This document shows positions 1 through 6,808 of a stretch of 18,753 nucleotides of DNA, in pieces. The stretch is taken from positions 1 through 18,753 of the forward strand of contig CAYQXO010000045.1 in the NCBI GenBank assembly GCA_964421495.1, given 5' to 3'. The stretch's first letter is position 1. Every line of letters begins with the position of its first letter. Under the pieces are notes generated by a model. That model had not been told where the DNA came from. It was given only the letters and a program-made list of their open reading frames with translations, and searched no databases. A program made the position numbers and the translations under genes. Source of the stretch: CAJXOW01 sp964421495. Its GTDB lineage: Bacteria; Bacteroidota; Rhodothermia; Balneolales; Balneolaceae.

Positions 1-394
1 AAAACACAGTCTAGTTGTAAAATCTTATCTTTTTAGCATCATTAAACTATAGAATAATGCAAGAACAGACCTAATTATAAAAACTTGTCATAGATATTAT
101 TCATTGTAAAACTCTATCCGAATTTTTGAGACCTTGAATAACGGAGTGTGGTTCTATCGAAAGCAAATTAACAACAGCAGGAATTCCTGAACTCAAAATT
201 TTATCTGAAGCAATACAGTTGGTCCAAAGAGTTGCAGATATTGAATCCCCAAATTGACACTAACTTTTATTTTTAGTTCAAAATTAATTATTACCCCATC
301 CTACACTTATTGACTAAACCCGTGTTACTTTCTCAGAACACAAAAACGGCAAAACCTGTAATTATTCTTGATTCTACAAAACCAATAAGTTGGT
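1..394. other. AT-rich gene-free stretch with a possible coding remnant
   Basis: No convincing gene is seen here. A plus-strand open stretch at 138-257 lacks a start codon but would encode about 39 residues ending in QRVADIESPN before a TGA. It could be the tail of a decayed gene or chance, and nothing in it was recognised. The sequence lies downstream of the minus-strand DUF58 gene, so any transcript end of that gene would fall here, but no clear terminator hairpin is visible. Confidence 0.4.
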
Positions 395-1309
395 TCAATA
401 AAGCCGTTTCCGCTTGTTCAGGTACGCCAGCAGGGACCGGTCGAAATCGCCTTGGGTGTCGAGCTGCTCAAAATCGATGCTCGCCTCGCTGCAGGCCATC
501 TTAAACTGGTGGGTGTATTCGGCGATTTTCTTTTTGTAATCCTCCCGTACCTGCGAGGGAATCACTTCCATCTGTTCGCCGGTTTCCATATCCTGGAAGC
601 GAAATTTTCGATCCGGCAAATCCAACTCGCGCTCGCTCTGTTCTTCCAGCACGTTGAATAGTAACACTTCGTGATTACGGTGGCGCAGATGTTTCAGGGA
701 GGACAGCAACTCTTCGTGCTGATCCACATTTTCAAACAGATCGCTTAATATAATGACGAGACTCCGGTGATTCAGTCGCTCCGCCACTTCATGAATAACC
801 TGGGCCGTTCCCGTTTTCCGCTGTTGCTCGGCCGACTCTTCCTCCAGCATCTTCTCCATTTCGGTAAATATCATCCGCAGGTGCGTATAGGACGACTTGG
901 CCGGAATAAACTGTCGAATCCGGCTATCAAAGGGTATAAAGCCGGTCGCATCGCGCTGCCGGTGCATCAGGTGCATCAGGGCGGCGGCGTAGTGGATCCC
1001 GTAGCGCAGCTTGGACCACTCGCTGTGAAACTTATAGAGCATCGAACTGCTCGTATCCAGCATCACATAAGCCCTCAGGTTGGTCTCTTCTTCGTACTGC
1101 TTTACATAGTAACGCTCGGTTTTGGCATAGACCTTCCAGTCGATATGCTTCAGCTCGTCGCCGGGATTATAGGGACGATGCTCGGCAAATTCGACACTGA
1201 ACCCGTAATAGGGACTCTTGTGCAAACCGGCGATGAATCCCTCGACAATCTGCCGGGCCTTCAACTCCAGCGGGGCCATCTGCGATAAAAGCTCTGGCGT
1301 TATAAGCAT
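395..1309 (-). CDS. DUF58 domain protein (von Willebrand A-like fold)
   Basis: A 304-residue soluble protein of the DUF58 family. The family hallmark RPYNPGDELKHIDW lies at residues 45-58, followed by the KVYAKT stretch. A metal-ion-dependent-adhesion-site-like DTSSSM is at 85-90, inside a vWA-like fold, and the alternating hydrophobic strand LVIILSDLF lies near the middle. DUF58 proteins usually work beside a MoxR AAA+ ATPase and membrane vWA proteins in poorly defined chaperone or stress roles. Here no MoxR gene is adjacent on either side, so the partner must lie elsewhere or the gene stands alone. The ATG at 1309 fits the family N-terminus; no strong Shine-Dalgarno is seen. Family assignment is firm and the cellular role is unknown. 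Confidence 0.93.
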   Translation of the reverse strand: MLITPELLSQMAPLELKARQIVEGFIAGLHKSPYYGFSVEFAEHRPYNPGDELKHIDWKVYAKTERYYVKQYEEETNLRAYVMLDTSSSMLYKFHSEWSKLRYGIHYAAALMHLMHRQRDATGFIPFDSRIRQFIPAKSSYTHLRMIFTEMEKMLEEESAEQQRKTGTAQVIHEVAERLNHRSLVIILSDLFENVDQHEELLSSLKHLRHRNHEVLLFNVLEEQSERELDLPDRKFRFQDMETGEQMEVIPSQVREDYKKKIAEYTHQFKMACSEASIDFEQLDTQGDFDRSLLAYLNKRKRLY

Positions 1310-1534
1310 GGAGGGAACTTTATTTAAGATTTACTTATATGACCATATGAAACATATACAACAAAAATAGATATAATATAAATGGGAAAAAAGCTGGAAA
1401 TACGTATCTGCAGGTCACGATGAAAACAGGTACGCACCTCTGCATTACTGAATTGAATTCGTAATCAGCATGAATTTCATTCCAGTTGGCACCTATTTAT
1501 CATTACAAATTATATTCTATTTTACTACATAGGA

Positions 1535-1563
1535 AAGGCCCGATGTTTAGCGCATCGGGCCTT
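1535..1563 (-). terminator. strong hairpin downstream of the T9SS-sorted pseudogene
   Basis: Perfect 11-bp inverted repeat AAGGCCCGATG / CATCGGGCCTT around a 7-base loop. It begins about 35 bases past the stop of the minus-strand gene ending at 1599. Read on the minus strand it is followed by only a short T-rich run, so it is a plausible but not classical intrinsic terminator. It could also protect the 3' end of the message. Confidence 0.6.
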
Positions 1564-1598
1564 CAAGAGTAAGCTTATTTAAATTTGACACCAATTAC

Positions 1599-2377
1599 TT
1601 ATTTAATAATTGTCATTTTTCTTGTAATGGTATTTCCCGGGGTTTGCAATTTATACAGGTAAATACCGCTTGACAAGTCCGAGGCATTGAAATTCACAGA
1701 ATGACTGCCCTTCTCTTTCACGCCGCTTACCAATTCGGTCACTTTCTTCCCTGCGATATTAAACACAACAAGATTCACGGGACCTTTTTGCTGGAGGGTA
1801 TAACTGATGGTCGTTGTAGGATTGAAGGGATTCGGATAATTATCAAGTGTGATTTTTCCATTATCAACTATTTCTGTAGCAGATTCCGAACTGCCATATT
1901 CACTGGGTACGGAACCGGTCTCTAACTCGAACCGTTTCTTTAAAGAAACCTTCTCCATTGAGTCGACTGGTAATTTCGCTATCCATGGCCCTGGCCTTGA
2001 CAAACTTTTTCATGTACTCTTTTCTAGTTATAGGTAAATCATCCTCAAGTCGAAGTTTGCTATTGGGTTGCTTCGAATTTGAGGTACCGGTAAGCTCAGG
2101 GTATTCAATTTCCTTATTTTTGCCATATGAGGGATATGGATCATTAATAAGTGGATTCGATTGATCAATAGTCGATCCACTATTTGTAGTTACCTGTCCT
2201 GGAGGATACCCATCCCAATATACGTATTCCGCGTGTACCGTTACTTGATCCAATGCTCGAATCGCCCAGTCAGTATTATTTCCCAAATCTGCCTTACCCC
2301 CNNNNNNNNNNGTCGGAATCTCCAATCTTTACTATTGCCTCATCACTGGCATGTAACCCGATTTCATTGCTTGTCAT
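1599..2377 (-). pseudogene. broken T9SS-sorted secreted protein, C-terminal part
   Basis: The last part is a clear type IX secretion C-terminal sorting domain: NYPNPFNPTTTISYTL, then GKKVTEL, then SSGIYLYKL and a basic end (frame ending at 1599). The upstream part is in another frame (stop at 1900) and contains WAIRALDQVTVHAEYVYWDG and an Asn/Pro-rich linker. A single-base indel near the 16-bp palindrome at 1934-1949 would join the two frames. Further upstream the frame is cut by the ten-N gap at 2302-2311. Before the gap the open frame runs back to an ATG at 2377 (MTSNEIGLHASDEAIV), but no signal peptide is present although T9SS cargo needs one. The 5' end therefore seems lost. The gene follows the lipoprotein gene at 2427-3077 with no Shine-Dalgarno. 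The frameshift could be real or a sequencing error. Confidence 0.75.
2302..2311. other. assembly gap of ten N
   Basis: Ten undetermined bases. The minus-strand frames on either side differ by one base at this stated length, so the true gap is probably not exactly ten. The flanks read KIGDSD before the gap and GGKADLGNN after it. Confidence 0.95.
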
Positions 2378-2426
2378 AATAAGATTACTACGGCGGTATT
2401 CACACTGAGGGTTAGATTTAGTTTTG

Positions 2427-3077
2427 TTAGTGATTTTCCCACACGCAGTCCTTACCTTCTGGATCATCAATAGGCAGATAATACCCAAATCCAATAAAGA
2501 ATACGGAATCATCCTCGATATTTATTTGAATTTCATTTTTCTGACCATATACTTCCTTACAATAAAACCACACTTGATAATCTATTCCTTCCGTTAAGGT
2601 AGAAGCGGGTTCCCCTAACGCTTTCCTCACTGAAGCTTTATCAGAGCCAAGTCCAATGCCATCTTTTGTTTCACCTTGAAAGGAATGTTGTAGAGTACGG
2701 AATCTAGAATTTAATTTAGGTTTCAAGGAAATCCAATCCACTACCCCTTCCTCCATAACTTTCTCATATCCTTTTTTTTCGGTATATAGATATAATTCCA
2801 CCCCACTTAGCTTTCCAGATGTATATTGATAGCCGTACCAACTGCGATAAACCCCTGAAAGAAAGCTCAGAAGTAAAGTGTCAGGACGCGCGTAGATCTT
2901 CTCAATATGTTTTATAGAGTCTCCCAAATGAATGTCATACACCCGCTCCCCTAATACAATATCGGCATCTTCATTATTCTCTGTTTCTCCTTGATGAACC
3001 CCGAATATGTCGCAACTCACCAAGGACACCAGCAACAAAAGTAAAATTATACTGTTCGTCAGCTTCTTCTGCCTCAT
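2427..3077 (-). CDS. lipoprotein of unknown function, copy 1
   Basis: Predicted 216-residue lipoprotein. From the chosen ATG at 3077 (MRQKKLTNS) comes a hydrophobic stretch ending in the lipobox LVSC, so the mature protein would start at Cys21 and be membrane anchored. An upstream ATG at 3149 would add 24 residues ahead of the signal peptide and is less likely. The mature part has two similar motifs, HLGDSIKHIEKIYARPD and GLGSDKASVRKALGEPA. They resemble the G-x-S-x-x-x-V-x-x-x-LG-x-P pattern of SmpA/BLIP-like folds; this fold assignment is inference. A paralogue about two-thirds identical is at 6049-6702. Both follow an AraC-type coding region at the same 106-bp spacing, which suggests regulation by that protein. 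Substrate and partner are not recognised. Confidence 0.85.
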   Translation of the reverse strand: MRQKKLTNSIILLLLLVSLVSCDIFGVHQGETENNEDADIVLGERVYDIHLGDSIKHIEKIYARPDTLLLSFLSGVYRSWYGYQYTSGKLSGVELYLYTEKKGYEKVMEEGVVDWISLKPKLNSRFRTLQHSFQGETKDGIGLGSDKASVRKALGEPASTLTEGIDYQVWFYCKEVYGQKNEIQINIEDDSVFFIGFGYYLPIDDPEGKDCVWENH

Positions 3078-3183
3078 TATCAAACCTATCTTAGTGTTGC
3101 GAATAAACATCTCACTTTTCTTACATGGTCTGTAAGTAACCTTTTGCATTTAAATCATAAATCAAAATTTCACTTCGAAATTC
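3078..3183 (-). promoter_or_regulatory. 106-bp conserved spacer, AraC remnant to lipoprotein copy 1
   Basis: This spacer and that at 6703-6808 are both 106 bp long. By eye they differ at only about 7 positions, fewer than the flanking coding regions. Two inverted repeats of 6-5-6 form occur: CTTACA-TGGTC-TGTAAG at 3120-3136 and AATTTC-ACTTC-GAAATT at 3166-3182. The second is identical in the other copy and the first is only half kept there. They are candidate operator sites; promoter boxes could not be assigned with confidence. Confidence 0.5.
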
Positions 3184-3311
3184 TTAACAATTTATATAAT
3201 CGCTTGGCGATCTTCCTATGCGATATTTGTTAAAGTCTCTAATGCCTTCCTGCTTTTAAAGCCGTTTTTCCTTGCAGTTATTCCAATAGAATCTTCAGAG
3301 TTTTTCAGCTC
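3184..3311 (-). pseudogene. AraC-type HTH remnant, frameshifted
   Basis: The minus strand encodes the second helix-turn-helix of an AraC-family regulator in two frames. First comes ELKNSEDSIGITARKNGF then KSRKA; after a one-base shift near 3241-3245 comes RDFNKYRIGRSPSDYINC and a TAA at 3184. One extra T would restore GFKSRKAFRDFNKYRIGRSPSDY, a good match to the family pattern (GF-x-s-x-x-x-F-x-x-x-F-k-k-x-x-G-x-SP-x-x-Y). An in-frame stop precedes 3311 and the first HTH is gone, so this is a relic. It is the counterpart of the AraC coding region at 6809-7124: both sit 106 bp before the lipoprotein ATG and end in Asn-Cys-stop. Too short for standard ORF calling. Confidence 0.72.
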
Positions 3312-3453
3312 TTACCAGAAATAGATGTAGTGATAAACATTAAGCCATTTGCAAATACTTATCATTTGTGGCATGTTGTTATGTAGTAATAAACAGAGCT
3401 ATTCAAAGGGAAAAGGGACAAATATTATTTTCAATTGATAAAAAGAGAGACGC

Positions 3454-4956
3454 ATGAAATTCTCATTTACTCGAATTTTGATCGCGTTATTTTCCATTGC
3501 CTTGTTTACGCTGCCTGCTTCCGCGCAGTCAAATCAAAGCCCGCAGGTAGAGATTCTCTCACCTGATGACGGGTCCAGCCGATTTTTCATATCTCAACAG
3601 AACAGCTGGTTTAAGGGGATTCATGTTATCTTCCGGGGATCAGATACCGACGGATCAATTGATGAATTCGGGTATGCTGTCAATGATGGGGCTTATCAAT
3701 GGACCCCGGACTCCAGCGTCATGATCCCGCCTTCTGATTTCGGTTCTGCGGGGCGGCACACGATACGTGTAACGGCCCGCGACAACGAAGGAGCCACGGC
3801 CGAATCGGCTGACTCCATTGAGATCACGCTGGTCACCCCCACGTTCGACAAACAAGTGTTGATCGTTGATGGAACGTGGGAACAGAAGTTCGAAGGCAAT
3901 GCCGATTCACTCAACGATCATATGGTGGATTCCCTCTACTCGTCCTGGGTCAGTCCGGTTTCCCATAACCAGTGGGATACGAAAGAAAAAGGGCTGCCCC
4001 CACGGGATATACTCGGTCAGTATAAAACCGTCTTCTGGCACTACGACCATCACATCCGTCAAAACGACTCCATTCATTCCGTCGGGGCTTATCACAAACC
4101 TTTATCAGGGTATATGAAAACGGGCGGAAATCTGATTCTATCCGGCTGGCGGCCGCTGCTCTCCTTTTATCCCGATACCAGCTTCAAATCTGAATATGTT
4201 ATTGGGGAGGGGGAATTCCTTAGAAAATTCTATAACATCGCTACTGTCCTGGAATCGGGACACATACCTCCCGGAGATATGGTAGGCGCACAGGGTCATC
4301 GCTTATATCCTGATTCAGTAAACTCTATTTATTATCCCGACATGGACGTCTCGGAGCAAGAAATATATGGATATCCTGTTAACAATCCTGATTATGAGCG
4401 CACTAATTATACCAATATGGTGGATGCAACGTTGATTCGGGATATTACATCATCCGAGTATTCCGGTAGAACAAGACCCATCTATGCCTTTCGTTGCAAA
4501 GATGATTGTAGTAAACCAAGGTCACGGGGCCAATCAATTGGAGTTCATCAGTTAAATAGCACTTTCCAAAGTATCTTTCTCGGGTTTCCCCTGCTATTTA
4601 TGAAAGATGAGCAGGTGGGACCCGCCGTTGATTCGATATTAGTGAGTATGGATCATAAAATTAAGACTGCTTTATCCAAGACAGAACTTCCCAAAAAGCT
4701 TCAACTGCTGCCCAACTATCCAAACCCCTTTAATCCAACTACGAATATCCGTTTCAAGTTACCCCGATCCATGAATCTGCAGTTGAGTGTCTATGATGTC
4801 CTCGGCCGCAGGGTGGCGATACTTGTTGATGGTAAGCGGCGAGCCGGGACCCATACTATTCAATTTAACGCCTCAGGTCTGTCTTCCGGCGTTTATATCT
4901 ATAGATTGAAGACGGAGGGGTTCGCTAAAAGTCGAAAGATGTTGTTGGTGAAGTAA
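3454..4956 (+). CDS. secreted T9SS-sorted protein with Ig-like N-terminal domain
   Basis: A 500-residue exported protein. Residues 1-25 form a signal peptide ending ASAQ. About 28-128 look like an Ig/cadherin-like beta-sandwich (VEILSPDDGS, FRGSDTDGSIDEFGYAVNDG, HTIRVTARDNEGATAESAD), a module common in cell-surface proteins. Residues 130-395 resemble an unassigned alpha/beta region: VLIVDG, YKTVFWHYDHH and GGNLILSGWRPL suggest a class I glutamine-amidotransferase-like or periplasmic-binding-like fold, but this is uncertain. Residues 412-500 are a type A T9SS sorting domain with NYPNPFNPTTNIRFKL and SSGVYIYRLKTEG, predicting export across the outer membrane and cleavage or anchoring. The gene is divergent from the AraC remnant on its left. 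The ATG at 3454 is supported by the signal peptide. Substrate or ligand is unknown. Confidence 0.88.
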   Translation: MKFSFTRILIALFSIALFTLPASAQSNQSPQVEILSPDDGSSRFFISQQNSWFKGIHVIFRGSDTDGSIDEFGYAVNDGAYQWTPDSSVMIPPSDFGSAGRHTIRVTARDNEGATAESADSIEITLVTPTFDKQVLIVDGTWEQKFEGNADSLNDHMVDSLYSSWVSPVSHNQWDTKEKGLPPRDILGQYKTVFWHYDHHIRQNDSIHSVGAYHKPLSGYMKTGGNLILSGWRPLLSFYPDTSFKSEYVIGEGEFLRKFYNIATVLESGHIPPGDMVGAQGHRLYPDSVNSIYYPDMDVSEQEIYGYPVNNPDYERTNYTNMVDATLIRDITSSEYSGRTRPIYAFRCKDDCSKPRSRGQSIGVHQLNSTFQSIFLGFPLLFMKDEQVGPAVDSILVSMDHKIKTALSKTELPKKLQLLPNYPNPFNPTTNIRFKLPRSMNLQLSVYDVLGRRVAILVDGKRRAGTHTIQFNASGLSSGVYIYRLKTEGFAKSRKMLLVK

Positions 4957-5494
4957 GATGGATGATGTATCTAACCCTTAAGCAAGGCACAATCCTTTTT
5001 TTCAAAGAGGGATAAATAATGCCAAAATCGAACACAACGAATCTTTTCTAAAATAGACAAGTAGCTTCATTTCTCACCCCATCTTTCTCAATATCGCTCG
5101 TACATCTATGAAAGAATAGTGTAGATAACGGGAGAAATCATACCTAACAAAAGTGGTCTTGCCTCGAAAAAGTGGCAAGTTTCTTCTTAATATCCCCGGT
5201 TTAATTAAAACATTGTAGAACGTTTGTGTCGCTGCAAGAAGATATCAGTCCAACTTAATAGAAGGTCCTTTTACATGAGTTTACGCTTTACAACGAAATT
5301 GTATATATTTTAGCGCAACGTTTTTAATGGGTGATTAATGATTTATAATTATACTTGCAAATATTAAGATGGTTGGCGGGAATTTTTATTAAAACCCTTG
5401 AGAAAGTGTAGTTATTTATCTGTTAGATTGCATTCCCGCAAAAATCTTTAATAATTAATCATCAATCACTAATCCTCGAACGAAGTGAGAGCAA
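4957..5494. other. AT-rich intergenic stretch with two inverted repeats
   Basis: No gene is seen. A weak stem CTTGCC/GGCAAG at 5158-5179 followed by a T-rich run could end transcription from 3454-4956. The right end carries a longer imperfect inverted repeat (5331-5469), listed separately. Confidence 0.5.
5331..5469. repeat. imperfect long inverted repeat
   Basis: The left arm, GTGATTAATGATT then ATTAAGATGGTTGGCGGGAAT (5331-5383), pairs imperfectly with the right arm at 5432-5469, which ends ATTAATCATCAATCAC. The arms are separated by about 48 bases. The outer 13 bases differ at one position, and the inner GCGGGAAT / ATTCCCGC is perfect. It lies just before the truncated hydrolase copy. It could be the ends of a small non-autonomous element or a relic; no target duplication was identified. 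Confidence 0.45.
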
Positions 5495-5801
5495 ATGATC
5501 ATTCAACATATAGAGGATCTGGATTTCACGCTAGACGACCTCCCATCGATGCCATTGCCGCGCAAGGTAATGATGGTGGATCCGAAGTNNNNNNNNNNNN
5601 NNNNNNNNNNNNNNNNNNNNNNNNNNNNNNNNNNNNNNNNNNNNNNNNNNNNNNNNNNNNNNNNNNNNNNNNNNNNNNNNNNNNNNNNATCCCCACATGG
5701 AAGGGAATGAGGGCAAGGTATCAACCGACGCGGCCCGCCGGCAGTGGCAGGAAATTCGAAACACATTTGAAGCATTGGGACTTCCGGTCTCGGTGATCGA
5801 C
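5495..5801 (+). pseudogene. truncated copy of the guanidine-modifying hydrolase gene
   Basis: Encodes MIIQHIEDLDFTLDDLPSM then PLPRKVMMVDPK, a 100-N gap, then PHMEGNEGKVSTDAARRQWQ and on to LPVSVID, where the match to 8474-9364 stops. The shared DNA differs from the intact gene at only about four positions over some 178 bases, while the first 30 or so bases are quite different. Only about the first 77 residues of 296 are kept; all catalytic motifs (ExGD, HxD, the C-terminal Cys) are missing, so it cannot be active. At 5801 it runs directly into the 3' end of a minus-strand gene, marking a recombination junction. In the intact gene the segment matching the N run is only about 24 bases. Confidence 0.85.
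5589..5688. other. assembly gap of 100 N
   Basis: A run of exactly 100 undetermined bases, the usual placeholder for a gap of unknown size. The homologous part of the intact gene (after 8568) suggests that about 24 bases are really missing, unless something is inserted there. Confidence 0.95.
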
Positions 5802-6028
5802 TTTACTTCTACTTTGCCTATTTGGGAACGGGGAGTGTTGGGTACAAATTTCAACTCTTCAACCACCGCATCAACAATATGTGTTGATTGTTGCACATTC
5901 ACCGCTGGCGGCTCGCTGGAAAATGAATGATATACCTGTTGCCCTTCCGCAGCTTGACTAAAAAATAAAAGATATAAAGTGATTATGCCTATTAAATTGA
6001 TTACTCTCTTGGATGTGTTAAATGACAT
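5802..6028 (-). pseudogene. truncated secreted protein, N-terminal part
   Basis: About 76 residues are retained: MSFNTSKRVINLIGIITLYL then LFFSQAAEGQQ, a signal peptide with likely cleavage after AEG or near QQ, then a short mature part ending QIGKVEVK. The ATG at 6028 has the best ribosome site in this part of the window (AGGAG about seven bases upstream) and lies 20 bases after the stop of the lipoprotein gene, so the two were probably co-transcribed and co-translated. At 5801/5802 the frame runs into antisense sequence of the truncated hydrolase copy, so the rest of the gene is lost. The position matches that of the T9SS pseudogene after lipoprotein copy 1, which has kept a C-terminus but no N-terminus. 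Function not recognised. Confidence 0.75.
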
Positions 6029-6048
6029 AGAAGCTCCTTTTTTTATGG

Positions 6049-6702
6049 TTAGTTTTCCCACACGCAGTCTTTGCCCTTTGAATCATCTATGGGCAGATGA
6101 TATCCAAATCCAATGAAGAATACGGAATCTTCTTCTATACTTATCTGGATTTCATTTTTCTGGCCATCTACTTCTTTACAATAAAACCACAATTGATAAT
6201 CTATTCCCTCTGTTAATTTAGAGGCAGGATCTCCCAAGCTTTCTCTTACTGTTGCTTTATCGGAACCTATTCCAATTCCATGCATCGTTTCGCCTTCAAA
6301 TGGAGACATATGAACGAATTTGTGAGAGGAACGTGATCTTAAGGAAATCCAATCAACGATACCATTATTCAAAATGGTTCTTCTCCTTAAAGTATCACTA
6401 TATAAGTATAATTTTACTCCACTAAGTTTTCCGGAAGAGTATTGATACCCAATCCAGCTTCGATATAATCCTGACAGATTGCTCAAAAGCAAGGAATCCG
6501 GCCGATCATATATCTTCTCAATATTTTTTATTGAATCTCCCAAATGAATATTATAAACCCGCTCTCCTAATACCACGTCAGCATCCGAGGTGTTAGGCTC
6601 ATCGTCTTCTGTTCCTTGATAAACCCCGAATATATCGCAGCTTACCAAGACCCCTAACAACAAAAGTAAAATTACGTGGCTCGTCAGTTTTTTCTGCCTC
6701 AT
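6049..6702 (-). CDS. lipoprotein of unknown function, copy 2
   Basis: Predicted 217-residue lipoprotein, paralogue of 2427-3077 and about two-thirds identical by eye. MRQKKLTSHVILLLLLGVL is followed by the lipobox LVSC (lipidated Cys21). The most conserved blocks are VLGERVY, HLGDSIK, GYQYSSGKLSGV, VDWISL, LTEGIDYQ, WFYCKEV, GQKNEIQI and DSVFFIGFGY. The region around residues 97-135 has diverged most. Two G-x-S/D-x-x-x-V/I-x-x-x-L/I-G/Y-x-P motifs suggest an internal repeat as in SmpA/BLIP-like proteins (inference). The start at 6702 is chosen for the signal peptide; an upstream ATG at 6774 exists. It is followed after 20 bases by a secreted-protein gene with a strong ribosome site, and preceded by an AraC-type coding region. 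Confidence 0.86.
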   Translation of the reverse strand: MRQKKLTSHVILLLLLGVLVSCDIFGVYQGTEDDEPNTSDADVVLGERVYNIHLGDSIKNIEKIYDRPDSLLLSNLSGLYRSWIGYQYSSGKLSGVKLYLYSDTLRRRTILNNGIVDWISLRSRSSHKFVHMSPFEGETMHGIGIGSDKATVRESLGDPASKLTEGIDYQLWFYCKEVDGQKNEIQISIEEDSVFFIGFGYHLPIDDSKGKDCVWEN

Positions 6703-6808
6703 TATCAAACCTATCTTAGTGTTGCGAATAAACATTTCACTGTTCTTACAATGTCTGTAGATAACCTTTAGCATTTAAATCATAAATCAAAATTTCACTT
6801 CGAAATTC
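6703..6808 (-). promoter_or_regulatory. 106-bp conserved spacer, AraC gene to lipoprotein copy 2
   Basis: The same length as the spacer of copy 1 and about 93% identical by eye. The 40 or so bases next to the AraC stop are identical in both. The inverted repeat AATTTC-ACTTC-GAAATT lies at 6791-6807. CTTACA-ATGTC-TGTAGA at 6745-6761 is a decayed form of the second inverted repeat. It probably holds the lipoprotein promoter and a regulator site. Confidence 0.5.

Noticed and set aside
138..257. Start-less plus-strand open stretch near the window's left end
   Set aside because: It has no start codon and no family match I can name; kept only as a remark in the gene-free stretch.
767..1288. Long plus-strand open frame opposite the DUF58 gene
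   Set aside because: It is antisense to a well-supported family gene and shows no recognisable domain.
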